Shown piece by piece: positions 1 to 6,186 of a DNA stretch of 6,642 nucleotides (position 1 is the first letter of the stretch; every line of letters begins with the position of its first letter). The notes under the pieces are model-generated. The model ran no database searches, was not told the origin of the DNA, and saw only the letters and a list, made by a program, of their open reading frames with translations. The DNA comes from Pauljensenia sp. Its GTDB lineage: Bacteria > Actinomycetota > Actinomycetes > Actinomycetales > Actinomycetaceae. The stretch is taken from assembly GCA_029983625.1 (NCBI GenBank), contig JASBZF010000085.1:1-6642 (forward strand), written 5' to 3'. Both the position numbers and the translations under genes were made by a program.

Positions 1-1290
1 GACTACTACGCTGAATTTCATCGTCAACAAAACACCCTACTTCCCGACGAGCGCTTGAAAATTGGCATCATTTACTCCTATGCGCCCAACACTGAAGCCC
101 CAGGTGAATCCCTCGCAGAAGAAAGCATTGATCCTTCCGCGTTGACCAGAGATGACCGCGACTTCCTTGATCGCGCCATCGCTGACTACAACACTACCTT
201 CGGTACGAACTACGATTCTTCAGCGAATGGCTTTGAGTCTTACTACGAAGATGTCGCGAAGAAACTTACCACTCGCGAAATCGACCTCGTGATCGTTGTC
301 AACATGTTCCTCACGGGATTTGACTCGACCACACTCAACACCTTGTGGGTCGATAAAAACCTGAGAACACATGGTCTCATTCAGGCATTTTCACGCACAA
401 ACCGCATTCTTAACGCCGTGAAATCATACGGGAATATCGTCTGCTTCCGTAATCTCAAAGACGAGGTCGATGCTGCAGTTGCCCTGTTCGGCAATAAAGA
501 CGGCGGCGCTTCCTTCCTGATTCGACCTTACGAAGACTATCTTGGTGAATACCTCAACGCACTTGACGAGTTGCGTGAATACCCGCGAAATCGTCTCATT
601 GTGTCTGAATCGGCACGGGAAGCTTTCGTGTCGCTCTTTTCGAAAATTTTAAGGCTACGCAATATCCTCACCTCCTTTGATGACTTCGCCGCAGACGATC
701 CGATTCTGGAGCGCGAGTTCGCCGACTACAAAGGCATCTACGTTGATATCTATAACGAGGTGCGCCCTCGTGTGGAATCGGAAAAGACCCTCATTAATGA
801 TGATCTTGTTTTCGAGATTGAACTCATTAAGCAAGTTGAGGTGAATATCGACTACATTATTCGCCTCGTCGAAGAACATAAAGCTACGCACGATGAATCA
901 CAGGACAGTGAAATCCAAGCTGATGTGACTCGAATCGTGAAAGCCAGCCCGTCTTTGTACTCCAAACGTGATCTGATTGAACGTTTCCTCGCCACCTACA
1001 CGATCGGTACGGACGGAGGAATCCAGTGGGAAGCAATCCTTGAAGCCGCTAAAACTGACGAACTGAATGCGATCATCGAAAAAGAAAAACTGAAGCCTGA
1101 AGCTACTCGTGATTTTATCGCTCAGGCTTTTGAGCGCGGCTATCTTCCTGAAGAGGGAACTCAGATTCTGTCGATTCTTCCGCCGATGTCTCGCTTTTCA
1201 TACCGTAGTGGAAGTGATAGTCGAGCTGAGAAAAAGCAGCGCGTCATCTATGCTTTAAAAGAATATATGGAGCGTTTTCTTGGAGTGTAA
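1..1290 (+). CDS. hsdR: Type I restriction enzyme R subunit, C-terminal part (5' end outside window)
   Basis: This is the motor/restriction subunit of a type I restriction-modification system, which translocates DNA with ATP and cleaves it in complex with HsdM and HsdS. The frame is open from base 1 (DYYAEFHRQQ...), so the visible 429 residues are the C-terminal portion of a protein that is usually about 1000 residues in this family. The TTG at 55 is internal, not a start. Visible helicase-motor motifs are motif V, MFLTGFD (fragment residues 102-108), and motif VI, QAFSRTNR (128-135). Residues from about 255 on match what I know of the EcoR124I-type C-terminal domain: INDDLVFEIELIKQVEVNIDYI, then KLKPEATRDFI, and an ending RAEKKQRVIYALKEY...FLGV. 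The C-terminus therefore looks intact, with no frameshift. The nuclease and first helicase domains, and hsdM/hsdS, would lie to the left. Base composition is AT-richer than downstream genes, which fits horizontal acquisition. Confidence 0.95.
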   Translation, partial: DYYAEFHRQQNTLLPDERLKIGIIYSYAPNTEAPGESLAEESIDPSALTRDDRDFLDRAIADYNTTFGTNYDSSANGFESYYEDVAKKLTTREIDLVIVVNMFLTGFDSTTLNTLWVDKNLRTHGLIQAFSRTNRILNAVKSYGNIVCFRNLKDEVDAAVALFGNKDGGASFLIRPYEDYLGEYLNALDELREYPRNRLIVSESAREAFVSLFSKILRLRNILTSFDDFAADDPILEREFADYKGIYVDIYNEVRPRVESEKTLINDDLVFEIELIKQVEVNIDYIIRLVEEHKATHDESQDSEIQADVTRIVKASPSLYSKRDLIERFLATYTIGTDGGIQWEAILEAAKTDELNAIIEKEKLKPEATRDFIAQAFERGYLPEEGTQILSILPPMSRFSYRSGSDSRAEKKQRVIYALKEYMERFLGV

Positions 1291-1365
1291 ACCTGAGGTG
1301 AAGCTTTTCTGTGCTTCTCAAATACGCGCGACTAGACTGTGGGTGCGATGTGCGCTTATCTCGCA

Positions 1366-1384
1366 GAAAAACGGAAAGTTTTTC
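1366..1384. terminator. Weak AT-rich hairpin between convergent hsdR and MFS genes
   Basis: A perfect 7-bp inverted repeat, GAAAAAC / GTTTTTC, flanks the 5-nt loop GGAAA. It lies 75 bp after the hsdR stop and 11 bp after the transporter stop on the other strand. Because each strand reads GTTTTTC as its 3' arm, it could act in both directions. The stem is AT-rich and no separate U tract follows it, so it would be a weak terminator. Termination function is inferred from position only. Confidence 0.35.
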
Positions 1385-1394
1385 GTCTCGTTTG

Positions 1395-2741
1395 CTATGC
1401 GCCTCGTCCTCGACTCGTTGAAGAAATATTTTCGGTTGTGTGAAGGCGCCAAGTGAAAACAAGGGAAATGGCAAAAAGGCACAGGGAAAGAAGGAAAGGA
1501 GAGGAGACGTGCCACCCATAGAGGGCGGTTGCGCTGACTGGCGCGAAAACCCACGTTAAAGCACCTGTCGCATTGACTACGCCAGCTACGCCGCCCTGTT
1601 CTGCGTCGCTGACTGCAAGAGAAGCTCCTGCTGAGAAACCAGGAGAGGCTAAACCGCTGGCTACGCCTAAAACAAAAGTGGACAACGCTAAAAGGAACGC
1701 GGAAGACGCGAGGCTCAGAACAAGAAGGGCAACGCAGCCTACAGTCATGCCGACACGAAGAAGAACGCGTGGAGAAAGAGCTGTGCGTGGCACAACAAAG
1801 AGCTGCATCAGCATCCCGCCTGCAGCATTCGCAAGAAGCATAAGAGCGGTGACGGTCACCGCTGTGTGCGGGTCTACTCCCATTCGATCCTGCACAAGAA
1901 AACCCATCGTGATCTGCACAACCCCATTGGCAAAGAACAGGCCACACACTCCAAGAATCCACGGCAGAACCCTCGGATCAGTCCACCTCACCTTCGGAGG
2001 TAGTTCTGGGCGCCTCTTCTGCGCTGCTGCACCCTCAGCTTTCCACTTCGTATCGGCAAGCGTGAAAGACGCTGGGGTGTGTGCAGGTCCGTCTTTTGGG
2101 ATCGTCAGTACACCAATAACGAGGGCGATCGCGATGAACACGGGAGTTGCATGGACCGGCCCGTAAATCCACCACGCACCCAAAGCCGAAGAGATCACAG
2201 AGCCGATCATGATCGACAGTTGAATCGCACCGGAAAATGCTGAAATACCGGCGACACGATCCGTCTCATTCGGGGTTGCTTCCGCGATGAGCGCCTGAGC
2301 TGTCGGAGGGATCGCAGCGACCGCAGCACCAAAGAAGGGTCCGCGCGCAATCATGATCGCAGCTCCCGCCCCGAGAGGAGCGATGAGGGCAAATGAGCGG
2401 AAAAAGACAGCCCCAGAAAAAAGAGAAGCGGCGACCAGAGCAAGGAATACCGCGATGAGAAGAACCCGGCGCCTCCCCCACGAAATAGAACGCCGTCCCC
2501 AAAATTGACTAAGAGAAGCGACGGCAACCGCAGCCAAAGAAACCGCCGCGCCGACAACCCAACCGGGGATCTCTAAGGCGCGTGACAGGGGAGCGATAGA
2601 GGCATTGAGCATGTTCTGAGCCGTGTAGGTGAACACTGCGATAGCCAGCAAAGCGCGAAGTGTCGGATTCAGGGGCATTCTGCGTCTGGAGTGTGGAGCC
2701 GAGGAGATATCGTGCGGATCGGAGGTGAAATCTGGGGACAC
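1395..2741 (-). CDS. MFS transporter, 12 transmembrane helices, substrate unknown
   Basis: A 448-residue integral membrane protein of the major facilitator superfamily, most likely a proton-coupled exporter. Hydrophobic segments run approximately 26-48, 58-79, 91-113, 117-145, 162-190, 197-213, 258-280, 293-316, 325-345, 346-370, 384-405 and 412-432. A long hydrophilic central loop (about 214-257, rich in K/R/E/P) separates the two six-helix halves. A motif-A-like loop between helices 2 and 3 reads QFWGRRSISWGRRRVLL (79-95), the place where MFS proteins carry G-x-x-x-D-R-x-G-R-R; the usual aspartate is not evident. The segment QALIAEATPNETDRVAGISAFSGAIQ (148-173) resembles the helix 4-5 region of drug and tetracycline-type exporters. 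The chosen start is GTG at 2741, which has GGGAGG upstream; the ATG at 2678 (residue 22) has no ribosome-binding site but would remove only a hydrophilic tail. The gene is transcribed alone and diverges from the surface-protein gene. Nothing here fixes a substrate, so I give no symbol. Confidence 0.88.
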   Translation of the reverse strand: MSPDFTSDPHDISSAPHSRRRMPLNPTLRALLAIAVFTYTAQNMLNASIAPLSRALEIPGWVVGAAVSLAAVAVASLSQFWGRRSISWGRRRVLLIAVFLALVAASLFSGAVFFRSFALIAPLGAGAAIMIARGPFFGAAVAAIPPTAQALIAEATPNETDRVAGISAFSGAIQLSIMIGSVISSALGAWWIYGPVHATPVFIAIALVIGVLTIPKDGPAHTPASFTLADTKWKAEGAAAQKRRPELPPKVRWTDPRVLPWILGVCGLFFANGVVQITMGFLVQDRMGVDPHTAVTVTALMLLANAAGGMLMQLFVVPRTALSPRVLLRVGMTVGCVALLVLSLASSAFLLALSTFVLGVASGLASPGFSAGASLAVSDAEQGGVAGVVNATGALTWVFAPVSATALYGWHVSSPFLLSLCLFAISLVFTWRLHTTENISSTSRGRGA

Positions 2742-2751
2742 CGCCAGATTT
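2728..2751 (-). repeat. Perfect inverted repeat with the MFS start codon in its loop
   Basis: AAATCTGG (2728-2735) and CCAGATTT (2744-2751) are perfect 8-bp inverted arms around an 8-base loop. The GTG start codon of the MFS gene (2739-2741) lies within that loop. In the transporter mRNA this would be a stem-loop presenting GUG, with the GGGAGG ribosome-binding sequence just 5' of the stem. It could instead be a DNA operator. The repeat is seen directly; either role is inference. Confidence 0.6.
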
Positions 2752-2755
2752 TACG

Positions 2756-2761
2756 CCTCCC
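2756..2761 (-). promoter_or_regulatory. Ribosome-binding site GGGAGG of the MFS gene
   Basis: On the minus strand GGGAGG lies 14 nt before the GTG at 2741. This is longer than the usual 5-10 nt, but the 3' gap is largely taken up by one arm of the hairpin at 2728-2751, whose folding could shorten the effective distance. It supports the GTG start over the ATG at 2678, which has no purine-rich sequence in front of it. Confidence 0.5.
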
Positions 2762-2789
2762 TTTTCATCAGGTCACGCAGTGCGCTCTT

Positions 2790-2811
2790 TGTCCTCGCTG
2801 CAAGGAGGACA
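2790..2811. repeat. Inverted repeat in the divergent intergenic region
   Basis: TGTCCTC (2790-2796) and GAGGACA (2805-2811) form a perfect 7-bp inverted repeat with an 8-base spacer. It lies 49 bp upstream of the MFS start and 118 bp upstream of the surface-protein start. It could be an operator or an element of the transporter's 5' leader. No regulator gene is visible in the window to pair with it. Confidence 0.4.
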
Positions 2812-2828
2812 CGCTCAGCTCAGGGAGA

Positions 2829-2855
2829 CTCACAACACGATCTGTGTTTTGTGAG
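2829..2855. repeat. Inverted repeat upstream of the surface-protein promoter candidate
   Basis: CTCACAA (2829-2835) pairs with TTGTGAG (2849-2855). An inner CAC/GTG pair (2836-2838, 2844-2846) extends the symmetry if a TT at 2847-2848 is bulged. The element ends 9 bp before the putative -35 hexamer at 2865, a common position for an operator or activator site. Its function is inferred from symmetry and position only. Confidence 0.4.
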
Positions 2856-2864
2856 CTTCGCCTC

Positions 2865-2894
2865 TGGACAATAACAGAGTGTCCCTTCAATATT
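2865..2894 (+). promoter_or_regulatory. Candidate sigma-70-type promoter for the FG-GAP protein
   Basis: TGGACA at 2865-2870 matches five of six bases of the TTGACA -35 consensus. After an 18-nt spacer, AATATT at 2889-2894 matches four of six bases of TATAAT. Transcription would begin near 2901, leaving a leader of roughly 28 nt before the ATG at 2929. The -10 match is modest, and TATTCA at 2891-2896 is an alternative. I see no comparably good promoter for the divergent MFS gene. Confidence 0.3.
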
Positions 2895-2917
2895 CATAGG
2901 GTTACCTAAGTTGACTG

Positions 2918-2922
2918 AGGGG
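2918..2922 (+). promoter_or_regulatory. Ribosome-binding site that fixes the FG-GAP protein start
   Basis: AGGGG, within GAGGGGA, lies 6 nt before the ATG at 2929. The alternative in-frame TTG at 2911 has no such sequence before it and would add six charged or polar residues (TEGND) ahead of the signal peptide. The ATG is therefore preferred. Confidence 0.75.
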
Positions 2923-2928
2923 AACGAT

Positions 2929-5900
2929 ATGCAAAGTCGAACATCACCCATCACGCTTGCGATCGCAACGATCGCAAGCGTCCTCATGACGATCGCCGCC
3001 ACAGCCCCCGCCTACGCGGATCCTGAAAGACGCGCAGCCGGATCAGATTCCAACTCCCTGCGATGGTCCTGGATCCACACCTCCCGATACGGCGACATCA
3101 TCCGTAAAACCGACCGCGTCACTTACACCGACGCCGGGGCCTTCACTCCGATCGCCTGCGACGCTACAGGAGACGAACTCCCCGACATCATCTTCGCCAA
3201 CGACAAAGGACTCCACGTCCTCGGATACATCCCCTACGGCGATCCGGTCGATGAAGTCACGCGAAGCCTAGAAGAACAAAGCGAACTCGTCACAGTCGCC
3301 CCACCTGCACACTCCCAAAGTTTCGGCACACTCGTCACCTGTCTGCCCGGATCAACACAAAACTCCCACATGATCGCGGTCTCAGACGACACCCACCTGT
3401 ACCTCTACGCTCCAGGTGAAGGAGGAAACACGCCAACTCTGGTCACAACAATCGACGTCGGTGAACACATCACAGCACTCGCTGGAGGGCCGCGCAACGC
3501 CCTGACGCCAAGCTTTGCCATCGGAACAGCGACAGGTGTTTCCATCGTGAAAACAGGAGCACTCGGCACAAGCGAAGAATCCATGCCCCTGTCTCACACA
3601 GATCCTCAAAAATGGGACATCGACGGCTCACAAGGACTTCACATCATCGCACTGGAAACGACACGCGGAAGCTACGCGGTCGGCTCCCCGGCAACCCAAA
3701 GCGTCTTCGTTGCTTCCGCCGCCACAAAAAGCACACAATTTGCTGACAGAGCAATCCGAATCGAAGACAAAGCCACAGGGACGAACACTGCCTTCGGAGC
3801 CTCACTCGCTGCCATCGCAGACCTCGACGGCGATGGCACACCGAATCTTGCCATCGGCGCGCCCGAAGCCAACGCAGGGCGCGGAGCGATCGCCCTCGTC
3901 GCCATTCCCGACAGCGGACACATCACGGTCACCACGTCCTCTCAAAACCCTTCCCCCATCGTCAACGAACTGGGAGGAGATGCCGGATTCTTACTCCTGA
4001 GAGGAACCGCCGGACGACTCGGAGCCTCACTTGCCTGGATCGACGGCGGTACACAAGCCGGAGCGCTCCTCGTCGGTCACCCACAAGACCCGGAACACAC
4101 CGGCGGCCTCATCATCTCCGAAAAAGCTTTGAACAGGAACTACAACACAGGACAAGGCATCATCGACATTCCCTCCGGGCAGATGACGACCATCGCCTCA
4201 GGTGAAGCGGGGCAAGGAGATGCGGGAAGCCGTGTCGGAATCATCCCCAGACGAGGAAACGACCCACTCGTCGGCCTCTATACCGCAGACTCGACACAGC
4301 AAGTGGACGTCTGGACAGTGGATATGAGCCGACAGTCAGACCCCACGCACGACGAAAACGAAGAGATTATCGCTCCCATCCCACAGCCTCTGGCACCCAC
4401 AGCACAACCCGCACTTTCTCCGCTCGACACGGAAGAAAAGAAAATCTGGCTCGGAGAGTTCACCTCGGGACTGGGCTCTTCACTGGCGCGAGGGCGCTGC
4501 GACGTCACCGGTGACGGGAAAGCGGACATCATCTCAGGGAACGTCGTGCGTTCCGAATGGAAATGGGATCCCTTCTACGCGGAAACCACCCCGACACAGG
4601 GATGGATTTTTAACGTGACCGGTCAGATCCAAATCATCCCCGGAGGTACCCCAGGTCAAGCGCTCCCCTCGCCAGACACCATCTCCATTAACGGCCCGAA
4701 ACGCACACCCGATCCGGCCGTAGACTCTGGGATCGGCTTATCCGTCGCCTGCCTAGGCGACGTCAACGGAGACGGAATTGACGATATCGCCTTCGGATCC
4801 CACACCACCGCTAAAATCTGGGTGATCTTCGGAGGGACACATCTGTCAGACGTAGATCTCAACGCATTGAAACCCGAATACGGTTGGGCCGTGGACCTTA
4901 CCGCGAAAGGCAGCGCAGGCTTCCAGATCTCCCGCGTCGGAGACCTCAACAAGGATGGCCTTGCTGACCTTGGCTTCGTCGTAGCGAACGCCGCCTACGC
5001 CTCAGGGACGAGTGATGTCGAACGCGGAAGCGCCTACATCCTCGCAGGGAAAAAAGACGGCACCACGATCGACATGAAAGATCTTGAAGCCCCGAATACG
5101 GCCATCATCAAGACGATTCACACCCCCACCGGTCACACGATGAACGCCTTCACCCCGGTCGGTGACATCAACGCCGACGGTGTTGCAGACTTCGTCATCG
5201 CAGACTTCCAGCACCGTAATGACGAATGGGTGATGCCCGGAATGGCCTGGGTGGTCTACGGTGATTCCTCACCGGAAGTCACAGCTGGAGAAGCGGGCCG
5301 AGGATACGCTCTGACCATGCCCTTTGACCGTTCTCACCGTCTTGGTGCAGGTAACTCCATCGCACCTCTTGGTGACGTCAACGGCGACGGAGTAGGCGAT
5401 TTCCTCATCGGTTTTGATGGGGGACAGCTGCTCTACCAGGGCAGCGGAGGAGTCGCCCTCGTCCTGGGAGCCGCCACACCCCTCGGAGTTTCAACTCCTG
5501 ATCTTGTGATCTCCCCGCTTGATCTAGCCAATCAATCAGATCGTGTGCGCGTCATCACCGGGCGCAGGGGCACAGAAGAAACCGGATTCGGATACGCCCT
5601 CGACGCCTTAGAAAGAGGGAAAGACACACCCCTCATCGCCGTGGGAGCCTGGGGTGACCACACGGACGGGCGCGCCTATCTTTTTTCCGCCGACCAATTC
5701 ACAGCTCCCGTGCGTTCCATCGACGAGGTCGAAGCTGAAGTGATCGAATCAGCCGGTGAACGTGCGCGCTTTGGTCACTCGCTCGCCTTCGTCGGGGACC
5801 TCCTTGGCGCTGACACTCTCGCCATCGGCGGAGACGGTGTGATCGACGATGAAGCGCAAAACGAGCAAGGCTATGCGCACTCCGCTCACATCATGGCCCT

Positions 5901-6132
5901 GAGAGTGAGCACGCCTATAGCAGAAGAGGCGAATACGCCCCCGTCACAGGAACAGAACGAGGACGAAGCACACGCGCACGCGAGCAAAGAGCATGTGTCT
6001 TCGCCTTCTTCAGCGGGCCGTGCAGGCGCATTAGCGCGAAGCGGTGTTGATACGAGGATCGCCCTTATAGCTCTCCTTCTCCTTGGAGTGGGAGCGGGAC
6101 TTTATGGACGACGGGTCGCTCGCAGCGCATAA
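2929..6132 (+). CDS. Secreted FG-GAP (integrin-alpha-like) double beta-propeller surface protein with LAxTG-like anchor
   Basis: A 1067-residue exported protein. Residues 1-30 are a signal peptide with a hydrophobic core and AYA|D cleavage. The body consists of FG-GAP repeats, the calcium-binding blades of integrin-alpha propellers. By eye there are seven blades at about 72-110, 131-165, 181-209, 229-266, 289-330, 362-392 and 432-464. A Pro/Glu-rich linker (466-504) follows, then seven more at about 514-573, 602-640, 663-708, 736-778, 805-847, 886-921 and 947-990. Calcium-loop motifs D-x-(D/N/T)-x-D-G-x-x-D begin at D525, D611, D672, D746 and D816; weaker ones begin at D78 and D298. The only four cysteines are C77, C138, C524 and C608. 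An acidic, Ser-rich stalk (about 992-1030) leads to LARSG (1035-1039), a hydrophobic stretch (1044-1060) and RRVARSA. This tail resembles class E sortase signals (LAxTG) with Ser for Thr; otherwise it is a simple membrane anchor. Known FG-GAP proteins act in adhesion or ligand binding; the ligand here is unknown. The gene is monocistronic. Confidence 0.88.
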   Translation: MQSRTSPITLAIATIASVLMTIAATAPAYADPERRAAGSDSNSLRWSWIHTSRYGDIIRKTDRVTYTDAGAFTPIACDATGDELPDIIFANDKGLHVLGYIPYGDPVDEVTRSLEEQSELVTVAPPAHSQSFGTLVTCLPGSTQNSHMIAVSDDTHLYLYAPGEGGNTPTLVTTIDVGEHITALAGGPRNALTPSFAIGTATGVSIVKTGALGTSEESMPLSHTDPQKWDIDGSQGLHIIALETTRGSYAVGSPATQSVFVASAATKSTQFADRAIRIEDKATGTNTAFGASLAAIADLDGDGTPNLAIGAPEANAGRGAIALVAIPDSGHITVTTSSQNPSPIVNELGGDAGFLLLRGTAGRLGASLAWIDGGTQAGALLVGHPQDPEHTGGLIISEKALNRNYNTGQGIIDIPSGQMTTIASGEAGQGDAGSRVGIIPRRGNDPLVGLYTADSTQQVDVWTVDMSRQSDPTHDENEEIIAPIPQPLAPTAQPALSPLDTEEKKIWLGEFTSGLGSSLARGRCDVTGDGKADIISGNVVRSEWKWDPFYAETTPTQGWIFNVTGQIQIIPGGTPGQALPSPDTISINGPKRTPDPAVDSGIGLSVACLGDVNGDGIDDIAFGSHTTAKIWVIFGGTHLSDVDLNALKPEYGWAVDLTAKGSAGFQISRVGDLNKDGLADLGFVVANAAYASGTSDVERGSAYILAGKKDGTTIDMKDLEAPNTAIIKTIHTPTGHTMNAFTPVGDINADGVADFVIADFQHRNDEWVMPGMAWVVYGDSSPEVTAGEAGRGYALTMPFDRSHRLGAGNSIAPLGDVNGDGVGDFLIGFDGGQLLYQGSGGVALVLGAATPLGVSTPDLVISPLDLANQSDRVRVITGRRGTEETGFGYALDALERGKDTPLIAVGAWGDHTDGRAYLFSADQFTAPVRSIDEVEAEVIESAGERARFGHSLAFVGDLLGADTLAIGGDGVIDDEAQNEQGYAHSAHIMALRVSTPIAEEANTPPSQEQNEDEAHAHASKEHVSSPSSAGRAGALARSGVDTRIALIALLLLGVGAGLYGRRVARSA
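2953..2981 (+). repeat. 13-bp perfect inverted repeat inside the signal-peptide codons
   Basis: ACGCTTGCGATCG (2953-2965) and CGATCGCAAGCGT (2969-2981) are perfect inverted arms separated only by CAA. The repeat begins 24 nt after the first base of the ATG at 2929. It codes for part of the hydrophobic core of the signal peptide (TLAIATIAS). In mRNA it would form a GC-rich stem of 13 pairs. No U tract follows, so it is not a normal terminator. Repeated Ile-Ala codons (ATC GCA) partly explain the symmetry, but not its full length. Confidence 0.7.
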
Positions 6133-6186
6133 CACGGCACCTTGACACTGCTCGCCCATTCACGGTCGCAGCTGTCATAGGGCAAA

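Noticed and set aside
55..57. TTG as the start of the restriction gene
   Set aside because: The same frame is open and family-like back to base 1 (YYAEFHRQQ...LPDERLKI), so the TTG is an internal Leu codon and the gene starts outside the window.
1300..1317. GAAGC/GCTTC hairpin just after the hsdR stop
   Set aside because: The 5-bp stem with an 8-base loop is too short to call as a terminator, and similar stems are expected by chance.
1318..1962. Minus-strand open frame of about 214 residues, Cys/Arg/Ser-rich
   Set aside because: It overlaps the MFS gene in another frame and has the Ser/Arg/Cys composition typical of out-of-frame translation of a membrane protein.
1573..2166. Plus-strand open frame of about 197 residues
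   Set aside because: It lies wholly antisense to the MFS gene, its translation is low-complexity Arg/Thr/Ala-rich, and it matches no family I recognise. It is a shadow frame of a GC-rich gene.
1395..2741. Calling the transporter a tetracycline or another specific drug exporter
   Set aside because: The helix 4-5 region is only generally similar to drug exporters, motif A is incomplete, and there is no adjacent TetR-type regulator in the window.
2691..2909. Plus-strand open frame of 72 residues with a CxxCxxC-like CALCPRC, ending just before the FG-GAP gene
   Set aside because: It begins antisense inside the MFS start region, has a GTG start without a ribosome-binding site, and spans the inverted repeats and candidate promoter. 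The cysteine motif alone is not enough to call a small zinc protein.
2911..2928. TTG at 2911 as the start of the FG-GAP protein
   Set aside because: It has no ribosome-binding site, and it would put the GAGGGGA sequence inside the coding region. The ATG at 2929 has a well-spaced site and gives a normal signal peptide.
2929..6132. Calling the surface protein an integrin homologue or a toxin component
   Set aside because: FG-GAP propellers occur in many bacterial proteins with unrelated ligands. There is no I-domain, no enzymatic domain and no toxin neighbour.
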